From NCBI GenBank assembly GCA_016584495.1, contig WAID01000004.1:930001-994000 (forward strand): 64,000 bases of DNA, in the 5' to 3' direction. The notes below the pieces were generated by a model. The model made no database searches and had not been told where the DNA came from. It was given only the letters and a program-made list of their open reading frames with translations. This DNA is from Celoporthe dispersa. Lineage: Eukaryota > Ascomycota > Sordariomycetes > Diaporthales > Cryphonectriaceae. Below, piece after piece: positions 21,522 to 30,341 of the stretch. The stretch's first letter is position 1. Each line of letters begins with the position of its first letter. The translations under genes and the position numbers were made by a program.

Positions 21522-23545
21522 TTAGACCCGGAAAGGAGCTCTGATTCCCAGAGAATACACAGGTGCGGCCGCCCCCGCTGGTTTCAGGGCCTTATGATCA
21601 ATGGCATTCCCCTGTCTCTCCTCACGCAGCCCGTACTCCGTCACCAACTCCGTGCTCAGAGGGATGTTCTTCTTAAACAGACATATCACGAACGCGAGGC
21701 CTGTGAAGGCAAGGCATACCAGGAAGACCCTCTGGACCGCCAGGCGGTAGACGGTAATTAGTGATCTCGGCCTGGTCGGCCAAGGAGAGGAAGGCACGCA
21801 CGAACGCCGCGGACGCGTGCTCGTAGGCGCCCCCATGGAGAAGCATAGCCGCAGCCTGCGGGTTGGACATGCGGCCCGCAGCGACGAGCCCGTTGATACG
21901 GTTGGCAAAGATGGCAGCGGAGATGGTGATGACCCAGACGCCGCCCAAGGTGTGCATAAAAATCCAGCAGCCCGTGGCCAGAGCCTGGTCGGCCTCGGGC
22001 ACGGGGGCCTAGAAGGCAGGAAGCTGGGTGTTGAGGAGCAGGCCGCCGCCCAGGGGGGCCCGTGAACATGTAGCCGACCCACTCGCCCGTCGGGGTGCTC
22101 TCGTCCAGGCGGGAGAAGAGCCCGGGCCCAAGGCAGAAGAGCCCGGGCCCGAGGCAGAAGAGGGCGAAGCCCGAGAGGTGGATGATCTTGTACCTGTCCC
22201 ACCTGCTGAGGGACCACGCCGCGAGGGCAGCCGTGGGCACGCTCAGGAGGGAGACGGGGATTAGCTGACGCCAGCGCGGGTCGCAGAGTCCAGCTGGACG
22301 GCCTGGAAATAGACAGGGAGGAAGAAGATGACCTAGTAGAGGGCGGCAGTGAAGAGGAAGGTGTTGATGCCGATGATGACAGAGGTGCGGGGGGCAAAGA
22401 GGCGCGACGGCATGACAGGGTCTGCAAGCGCCCAGCGACTGGCCTCGAAGGCGCCGAAGATAAACAAGGCGGCGAACCCGAGCAGGAGGGGGCACGAGTG
22501 TCTGCCACGAACCAGGCGTATCGCGTCCCCGCATAGGTCAGTGCGACGAGCATTGACGTGGACCCGCTGATCAGGGTGGCATTACCAACAATGTCATAGG
22601 AAAACATGACGGCCAAGGAGACGGCCCCTATGGGCGGGTTAATGTAGAAGCAACAGCGCCAAGTCGTGTTGTCGGTGATGAGGCCCTCGATAAGAGCACC
22701 CATGGTCGTGCCGATTGCGTAGATCAGCAGTATGATGGCAACATAGTTTTCCCGGTACCGCAGCGGGACCAGGTCGGAAACGATTGTGTGGCTATGAAAT
22801 AGAGAGTTGTCCTCATAGCATCATGTGCTGATGACCTTACCGTACGCCATCAAGACCCTCCCGGATCCGATGCCCTGCACAGCACGGCCTGCCAGGAGGG
22901 TGACCTCGTTGGTCGCTCCTCCACAGATGCCACTGCCGAGCATGAAGATGGCGATAACGCACAGGGTGGTCCACTGGCGGCCGAAGAGGTTCAAAAGTTG
23001 GCTCAGCAGCGGTTGGAAGGCGGCACAGGCACCGGTGAGGAAGAAGGCGCTGGTCATCCAGATCCTGTGTCGCCGAGGGGGATCTCGGCGAAAATGGCCG
23101 GCACCGCCGTCGTGATCACGGAGCTGTTCGGGGCCAGGTTGTAAGTGTCGAGCACGCTTCGGCGGGATAGCATAACGAGGCTGCCTGGCCGGGCCTCTGA
23201 GGGCCGTTTATGGTGAGTGCGTCCCACTCACATCTCCAGAGCTGCCAGCAGCAGCGTGATGCCGAGCCCGACGTTGATGGCCCAGAAGCCGAAGCTCCGC
23301 TGGAGCGCCTGGAAGTCATCTGGGCCCGAGGTGACTTGTTCATATTCTTCGCTATGCACCTGCCCTGCGCTCTCATACAACATTGTTGTCGATGTCGATG
23401 TCGATGTCGATGTTGATTTTTTATTTTCTTGGTTTTGGGAAGAGGTGGTTGGTGGGGGGGGGGGGGGTTGGGAAGAAAAAGAAGAGAAATGAACCCTTCT
23501 GGGCTTCTCGTCCCTCTCAGAAAGACGAGCCGGATCTGTCACCAA
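21522..23545 (-). CDS. MFS DHA2 (14-TM) transporter, frame-disrupted
   Basis: Membrane drug/metabolite:H+ antiporter. The minus-strand start is at 23545. The N-terminal region carries a (Ser-Thr)n run encoded by a TCG-type microsatellite, then INVGLGITLLLAALEM. An intron follows (GTGAGT near 23,233 to AACAG), leading to VITTAVPAIFAEIPLGDT. WMTSAFFLTGACAAFQPLL, GICGGATNEVTLLAGRAVQG and, after an intron near 22,850 (GTAAGG...TTTCATAG), VSDLVPLRYRENYVAIILL and WRCCFYINPPIGAVSL follow. The C-terminal half continues as GCWIFMHTLGGVWVITISAA and ends near 21,525. At least three frame changes are needed, mostly in C or G runs, so they may be base-call errors. The cytosolic loop between TM6 and TM7 looks about 25 residues shorter than usual (MFSYDIVGNATL). 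It may be functional or broken. It shares the GC-rich island with the enoyl-reductase exon. Confidence 0.72.
23385..23418. repeat. (TCGATG)n-type microsatellite in coding sequence
   Basis: Five or six units of TGTCGA/TGTCGATG encode alternating Ser-Thr on the minus strand in the transporter's N-terminal tail. Such runs vary in length between strains. Confidence 0.75.
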
Positions 23546-24163
23546 GTACTAAGTAAGTAGTTTGACGAGCACGTCAAAAACCTAGGCCAGTCTTTCGTTT
23601 TGGGTCGTGGGTTGGTGGTCTCAGGAGCCGTCCTTCTGTCGAGGGGTTCATATTTGTTCTGGCAAGTGCTAGTTCCCGTCACACCGTGCCATGACGCGGA
23701 ATATATGGAATAGGCGCACTATACCTCCGTACTATCGCTCTCAATTTCAGCCCATCATATTGGTGCTCCACAGGGCTGAGAATACCCATGGTACAGTAGT
23801 AGTTTCATGGATGGTGTGGAGACCAATCAACAAAAGACCACGCAGTTACATAGGTATCATGTAGTGACCTTGGCCAACATAGTGCAGTATAGCCGGCACC
23901 CGTACATGTAACCATACGAGAGACAAAAAGAAGGGGGGGGGGGGGGAGGAGAGAGAAAAGACGCGTCTGGCGACAAGAGATGGGGGCGGCGGGGTCGTCG
24001 CGTGTGTGAGGGATCATCCCCCCCGGTCAATGGCTGCGGACGAGAGGAGCAAGCTTCACAAAGGATTGTTCAAGCCTGGAGAGGACTTTTTTTCCTTGTT
24101 GTCTTCACGCTCTTCTCTTCTTTTCTCGTTCGATATACCGACAAAGCACTTGGCGCCGCAAAA
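23546..24163. other. Divergent intergenic region
   Basis: Lies between the minus-strand transporter and the plus-strand enoyl-reductase exon, so it could be a shared promoter. Contains a GAAGGGGGGG run near 23,932-23,946. No copy of the TCGGC-N5-GCCGA operator was seen here. Confidence 0.5.
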
Positions 24164-24480
24164 ATGGTTCCACCGCTAGAGGATGTTCCTGGCACGCGGC
24201 GTGCGCTGGTTGAAGGCGGGGATGGCAAGCCACTGGTGGCCGAGCTCCCGGTGCCTGAGCTTATCCCAGGCTCCAACCTCGTCAGGACGCAGCTAGTGGC
24301 TCTGAACCCAAGCGACTACAGGATGGGCGCCGCTTTCCCGGCCCAAGGTGCAGTAATAGGTAAGCCAGCGAGAAAGCAAGCCTTGAGCGGGATCGGCGAT
24401 GCAGAGGTACTGATGACTGGGCAGCAGCCATACTAACCAAACACTTTCCTTTCCTTTCTTCCATAACAGGGAACGAGCAG
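24164..24480 (+). pseudogene. Trans-acting enoyl reductase / zinc-type alcohol dehydrogenase, first exon only
   Basis: The 65-residue first exon begins MVPPLEDVPGTRRALVEGGD and ends DYRMGAAFPAQGAVIG. It matches the GroES-like N-terminus of medium-chain reductases used in trans by polyketide synthases that lack a working ER. A textbook intron follows (24,360-24,469: GTAAGC donor, ACTAAC branch point, AACAG acceptor). After its acceptor only a few codons remain (GNEQLS) before a stop, and the expected CDFSG-type continuation is missing. The following sequence is AT-rich and ends in an LTR-like tail (to ~24,790). The gene is therefore truncated at or just after the exon 2 acceptor, probably by a retroelement. 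Its closeness to the PKS tail supports membership of one cluster. Confidence 0.75.
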
Positions 24481-24916
24481 CTAAGCTAACTATTTACTAA
24501 TTCGCACTCATTTACTGGTATAGAGCTGGCCAGCTAGTGAGTTACGGTGTTGCTATTCTAATTAGAACTAGCGCCACTCAAGCCTCAGTCCATAGCAATG
24601 CTTTTGGCATTTAGCAATAGTCGAACAATCTATCGTTCCTTCCTACCATTCGCAGTACCCCTATGTATATTTTCCGCAGACTGTTTCCATAAATACGGAT
24701 TTTACTTGGCACTGCTCTTGTTAGCAAAAATTTCTTTGTGTACTTGGGAATTTCTAGATTACTGCAGTGTTTAGTACAGTTATGTATAATGTTATTTCAA
24801 CTGATACGTATTGTTTTCTAAACCCTTAAGCCAATTCAAACAATCCGAGCGGGAGCTTCATACCTGTCAAGTTAAACATGTTCGACTGATCCACTGTATG
24901 CGGATCAGAATGCACC
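24481..24916 (+). mobile_element. Degenerate LTR-like remnant replacing the rest of the enoyl reductase
   Basis: The segment ending near 24,770-24,790 has CTCTTGTTAGCAAAAATTT, a TGTACTTGGGAATTTCTAGA word and TTACTGCAGTG. It follows the last 70 bases of the solo LTR (CTTGCTAGTATAAACC, GTACTTAGGAATC, TTACTGCAGTGC) in plus orientation. The left edge is unclear, but the break in the reductase gene at about 24,475 is consistent with it. No internal retroelement genes are present. Confidence 0.5.
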
Positions 24917-26485
24917 TTATATATATCGCCAAGTAACTCGAGCGGAAGCACCCAGAACCCTACGGCGGTAATTGTTCTCGCCCTTTTCAAACTTTCTTCT
25001 GTATCCGGATTCGCATGTCCATATCGCTGGAAAATACCACCTTTCTTGAAATTCCGCTCCCACTGAGCCTCTTCCGTAGCCCTGAAGCGGCATGCGTGCT
25101 CCCCTACTAGCGATGTGGTGTGGGTTTGGGTCGAGCACTCCGATAGAGGATGGTGCAGCGGCTAGTATACGCATCTTCGCCGCTAGAGCCGGAGGGACGG
25201 CGAATGCGGCCTCCATAGCTCGCCAAACTCTTACCAAGTTAGGAGCACAATAACCGAGGCACACCTTTCCAACATCTTGATTAATAGGCCGTGGATCAGA
25301 CGGTAGGACAGTGAAGGAAGCCGCAGTTGACCATACCGGCAAAGAGCGGTTGAAGCGCACATCACTATAAAATAGAGACGTGAACATGCGACGGCAATCA
25401 ACTGGTGGAATATGAATAAAGCTTATGCTGTGTAAATTATTAAGTGCGCGAGAAAACGCGGTTTGCGCGCGAGTGTGAAATGAAAAGCGGTCTAGAAATA
25501 GCGAATACCAAAGTTAACAAGATCCTAAATAGTAACATTTTCTCAGATAAAACTTACCGATAGGTAATTTAAAGTTTTCGGACGTTAAATAATCCCCAAT
25601 AGCTATATGCAAAATTCCTTCTCCTAAAGGATCATATGCTGCTGCGTCACAAACAACGTTCACAAAATGTGCGTTGTGCTTTTGGCTTTCGAGATGTAGA
25701 TGAATAGTATCTGTTTCAGGACGAAAGCGCAAGCACAGCCTATTCCGATCGCCATAGCCATTACTCTGCCCTCGCCCGTCGACAGGCAGGTGGACGCGAT
25801 AGTGCTCGCAAACGGCCTGATTCGCCTCGCGGCTTACGAGTAGCAGCGGAGACACATATCCGGTCGAGCGCATATGCAAAATATAGTCGGCCCTGCTGAT
25901 TACGTTTCCGAGAGCGTTGCATGCCTGGTACAGCGGCGGAGCGCTATGCTGCATGAGGTTTGGCTGAGCAGCGTCGGAGGCGGCCTCGGTGACGCTTATA
26001 GTGAGAAGACGCTGGCGCGGCAGGGCGAGCTTCCAGATCCGCAGGCGAATTTCTGTAGGCAGTTCTGGGAAACAGGTGAAGAGGGCTTGGCAGGGCTCGG
26101 GGCTTTCGCTAGCGACGGGATGAAAGTGATAGTCGTTTAGGAAGCTGAATTTCATCGTGCACTCGGATAGAGGGGGTAATGAACGGTGCTTAAGCCAAGG
26201 TCGAGTCTGGCTGTCCTCCGAAGAAGCGGACGACGCTTGCGCCGGATAGCTAGCTGCTCCCGAGGACTGCATTGGACCGAGTTCAGGAAGAGAAAGGTTA
26301 TGTGAAGCGTTAAACAGGCGGGAAGATTCGGGATTGATAGTTGAAATTGATATTAATACGTTGCGGTTTTGCTCTGGGCTTTTGTGCAAAGAAGAGGTTG
26401 CAAAGAAGAGGCTGCACAGTTGGTAGAGCGAGGCGCTCGAGCGATTAAACAACGATGAAGTTGCGTCGGGTATAATAAGAAGCAT
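24917..26485 (-). CDS. 2EXR-domain protein, intact
   Basis: Function unknown; the family is abundant in ascomycete accessory regions. Two exons, 26485-25558 and 25491-24917, flank a 66-bp intron (GTAAGT donor, TTTCTAG acceptor). The join G|AC is in frame and gives LPI-D-RFSFHTRAQTAF. The N-terminal ~125 residues are low-complexity Ser/Pro-rich. The 2EXR signature FPELPTEIRLRIWKLALPR is followed by LLVSREANQAVCEHYRVH. The C-terminal half has DVRFNRSLPVW and VLPSDPRPINQD, the same blocks as in the decayed copy at 2,348-3,738. Translation from 26485 gives about 500 residues. A later start, at MQSSGAAS or MKFSFLNDYHF, is possible. No stops or frame changes are needed. Confidence 0.82.
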
Positions 26486-27220
26486 GGATTGTTTCCAGAG
26501 TAGCTGTTACTAGTTGGAATTTGTTGAGCGAGAATGCAAGAATAAATGAGAGCTGAAGCTTACTGGCCTGGAAAGCCGAGGGGTTGGAATGTCAGACTTA
26601 TGCATGGAACTTTTTCTCCCTCCTAATTAGGTATAGTCAAGTTTGGCAATTGGTTGGCTGTGTGCCCACCCGCAGCAGCTGTGTACAGTTGGTTATCAAA
26701 AGACCTGTTCTAATCTCCGCCCGCGACACTTCTTACTTCTTGGTGCACGATCTGATGATAACGAACTTATACTTCAGTTTAGGTTGCTTGAATTAGCTTT
26801 CCAGAGCTCTCAAATAGCTTAGCTCTTTTGGATTGAAAACTACTTATTTTCTGTTGGTTCTATTCTATGTATAATAATTGCTGACGACCGCTGAGCAGCC
26901 CAGCAGACTTATAACTCGCTTCAACAGATATCTCATCGGTAGAAAGTCTTCAGAAAAAGAAAAGTACCATTGAAAAAAGATGTTCAGGAAACAGTGAAAT
27001 AAAAACGTATTTGAAAGCCAGAACCGTAATTATATAAAGTCTCCTATAAGTTCAGTTGATTTTCCATAATATAATCTGCTTTATCGCATCGCTATCTCAT
27101 TCCAGGCCTAGTAGCCATTGTATTCCTCGTTTGTGCCAGAGTTTTTTCCCTTATAATCTCTTCCTCACCTCCTCTATTTTCGTCGGTCCATCTTTATTAG
27201 ATCTAAGACATTCAGTCAAA
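26486..27220. other. Intergenic / divergent promoters
   Basis: AT-leaning, with CT-rich stretches just ahead of the plus-strand gene at 27,221 that look like a fungal promoter or leader. No other signal. Confidence 0.5.
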
Positions 27221-28078
27221 ATGCAATTGACCAAAATTTTGGCACCCCTCGTAGCACTAGGCCTCTTCGGCACGGGCATCACAGCACCTACAGGAGAGAT
27301 CTCGTGAGTAACTCGCTAAGAGGGCTTATGTTCAGTCTATGAACTCATTTGTTTTCTTCGTATCCAGTCTAGCCACTCACGCCCCTTTGAATGCCGCTCT
27401 TGGTGCTGAGAATGTGCTTCTCGAGCGCGATCCTGCTAAGGGAAAGCCGAATATCAAAACGTCGTCGAAGGTGTTATCCGAAGAGCTCTCTGCTTCGAGC
27501 AAAAGCACCAAGGTCACTGGCACTACCTCTACGGCATTCGCTAGTTTGACGCTGGAGTTCACCAAGTATCCCACGGATAATCCCACCTAGACGGCCACGG
27601 TCACGCCGGTATGGAAGACAGGCTCCCCTGTGACCGCTCCCACGGCAACCACCAAGAGCGAGGTACGCACCGCCCTTGATAAGCGCGAGAGCAAGTACGT
27701 TCAATAAGGAACCCTCGCTGAGGGCGGCCCGGGGATACTCTTTTCACGGAGAGAGTGAGTAACTGCATCGCGATTGCGGCGGTCGACGAAAGCAATGGCA
27801 GGATAGTAGTGGCGCATATAGACGCAGTCAATGGCGAGGGGGCGCAGTACGACACTCAATTCAGCAACTTTTATAATACTGTCGCGACATTTAGTCGGCC
27901 GATGGTTACGATTCGTATCCCGGTCGTGAATGATTTCAGAAATTTTCTAAGCGCAGGGGCTTTGGATCTGCAGAGGGACTTCCAAAGAGATATCGGGACA
28001 TGGGTGGACAATCTGGTACCCGACCCAACTAGGGATATTACTGACGTGCGACGCAGGAGACGCACTGGAAACATGTGA
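27221..28078 (+). pseudogene. Secreted protein of unknown function, broken by stops
   Basis: ATG 27221 (context AAAATGC) opens a clear signal peptide, MQLTKILAPLVALGLFGTG, with cleavage expected after ITA. A 64-bp intron (27,304-27,367, GTGAGT...TATCCAG) joins GEIS to LATHAPLNAALGAENVLLE. The frame then meets TAG (27,588-27,590), where TGG or CAG is likely, and TAA near 27,705. It continues in the same style to the segment 27,755-28,078. That segment contains SNCIAIAAVDESNGRIVVAH, and an Arg-rich end. The Cys in SNC and the His in VAHID, 17 residues apart, recall the Cys-His dyad spacing of CheD/N-terminal-asparagine-amidase-type deamidases. This is a weak resemblance only. It could be a secreted effector-like protein that has decayed. 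Confidence 0.5.
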
Positions 28079-29308
28079 ATTACTGTGGCACGGGGCCAGA
28101 GAAAGGCTACTGTGGAGGTTGACTATTAGGAGCCAAGTCAGATTATCATGATCGGCCACTATATGCCGGGCCAGACCTGTTCAATATGCTAGTTATTGCA
28201 GTTTTCTAGGGTAGCTAGTGTAGTCTCTGCTGGTCAGATTGTACGTTTTGCTTTTCTATTGCTTGTGGTTTTTGAATCTTCACCTTTAGGCGTGTAGGTA
28301 GACTGCAGCTGTACACAATCTATCGTTTTTCACTACTTTATGTTCATTTAAAATGCTTTTCATAACTTTATTTTCATTTATTGAAATCAATAATCAAAAA
28401 GCTGGCCTTATAATTGAAACGAGTAGAGCGAGCGTTAGTAAGCATAAATATATGGATATTTGAACTATTTTTTTTTGAATAGAAAAGAGAAAGAAAGCAA
28501 CAAAAAAAGCAGTGCCCTTATATAGATTGAGCATTGGGGCTTGTAAGTCTAAGTAAGCTAATTACAGCAACCCAGCTCCTGAATGTGAAGTCCCAGTTAG
28601 TGATAAATCCCTATGGAAAAAATACTTTGAATAGCTAGAAACTAAGCATGGCTCGGAACTGAGTGGTTCGACTCATCACTTAGACTGTCATTTTCATTTG
28701 TAGCATCTATGCATAGAATAGTCAATCATCGGCCACAATAGACCTATGCAATTCCCTTGAAAGTGGCAACTGACTATGATATGCACCAAGTAGTGACATG
28801 TAAGAAGCTAATAGCAGAATGAGTGCTTTTGTTTGTCTAAAGGTCCATGCAATTTTTGGCATATCATTGAGGTTGCAGCTACTTTGCCGTTGATATCCCA
28901 TTTCATAATGAGTGCCAATATCGAGAATGCCAAGAAACCAGCAAGTAATCCCCAAGAAATTATTCATTTCAATAAATAGAAAATAGGCGTAGCATTCGTT
29001 TCCTCGCTATGTCAAGCTCTCTGAGTATGATACACGGTGAACTATTGTGCTATCAAAAGCACTTTCCTTCAATAACTATCCTGTATACTAGAAATTAGCT
29101 ATAGGTACAAGATCTGAATTGTACCTCGAAGAATCAGAGTCTCAGAAGCAATCTGCATTGGTGCACTGCAGCTGGCCTACTCAGGCGGAATGAGATGGCC
29201 AGATGGATGGGAGATAGCTTAGTATGAATGACATGAGCGAGACTGAAAGGCTCAGGTGAAGTTCGTGTCACAATGCGATAATACCAATCACTGTAGGCCA
29301 GACATTTA
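28079..29308. other. AT-rich intergenic region
   Basis: About 1.2 kb with homopolymer T and A runs and no protein-like frame longer than chance. No repeats were matched to other parts of the window. Confidence 0.5.
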
Positions 29309-30341
29309 TTATTTGGCAGTAGTGTCCTCCCTGGCGGCAATCTTCTGTTCGTACTCCGTGAAAGTCTCGATTCCCTTCGGCACGCCATTCCACTGAAGAC
29401 CTTGCTCATCCATCAGACGGGCACGGATTTGCATCGAGCGCTTCCAAGATGGGGAGGTCGACCATGCGCTCGTGCCAGGCCCGAACGTGCGGCACCCCCT
29501 CCCACACTTGATCCCACGACTGGTTCAGCACCTCGCTGAGACGGAAGTTCCATGACACAAAGGCCATGTCTGCAAAGGTCATCTTGTTGCCAACAAGCCA
29601 CTGCGTATCTGCGGGCTTAGCAGACAGCACAATCTCCAGTACGCCAAGCACGCGCTTGATCTTGTTGGCGTAGCGCTCGATAACTGACGGGATCTTTTCG
29701 GGCCACATGTGCTGGAAAACACCGCACTGCCCGTAGTAAGGGCCCTGGCCGCTCATTTGAAATTGAAGGAACTGGTTGCAAAGGTTCCTCTCCTTGACCG
29801 TGGTATAAGTCAAACGCCTTTCCGTGTCGTACTCGTCAATCAGGTATTGGTAGATGGCGCCTGACTCCCATAGCGTGAGGTTAGTGTTTGGGTCCTCAAT
29901 CGCCGGCACGCGACCATTGGAGTTAACGTCGATGAAAGGCTTCTTCTTCACGTCATCGAAGCGGAACGACTTGATCTCGTAGTTCAACCCGAGTTCCTCA
30001 AATAGGAAAACGGCCTGCGGCAGACTCAAAAATTAGCATTGTCTCGGACACGGCTTCAAATGGTTGCAGTCATCATTTCCCGTGACAATCAGGCAACTCT
30101 AGACCGCAAACAAAATCAAAAGACACTCCAGGTAGATCCTCACTGGCTTGTCTCCAAGAGCAGATAGACGACATGGTGTATCTCCCTGCCCTACTCACCT
30201 TCCACGGGTTGGGTCCAGGGGCTACCGGATCGAGTCAGCATTTTTGCTGTGGCACCTAGGACTTCTACTGATGAAATTGAGTAAGTTAAGAAACTCACGA
30301 GTGATCTACAGGCGAATAGGCTTGGGCGGGATGGTGGCCAT
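29309..30341 (-). CDS. Glutathione S-transferase (Ure2-like), with nonsense and frameshift
   Basis: Cytosolic enzyme joining glutathione to electrophiles. Exon 1 (from ATG 30341) reads MATIPPKPIRL then TAG. A second exon contributes APGPNPWK before a GTGAGT donor. The main exon starts at 30014 (CCGCAG acceptor) with AVFLFEELGLNYEIKSFRFD. It continues through VNSNGRVPAIEDPNTNLTLW (the glutathione-binding ExxA turn) and the all-helical C-domain (LVGNKMTFADMAFVSWNFRL). The frame slips once near 29,425: after EALD the true end, RLMDEQGLQWNGVPKGIETF to EDTTAK-stop at 29309, lies in the next frame. The slip may be a base-call error. The TAG in exon 1 is a substitution and more likely real, unless translation starts later. 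It is classed as a CDS with reservations. Confidence 0.7.

Noticed and set aside
23071..23090. CGCCGAGGGGGATCTCGGCG resembling the operator palindrome
   Set aside because: It lies inside transporter coding sequence and lacks the TCGGC-N5-GCCGA half of the composite motif.
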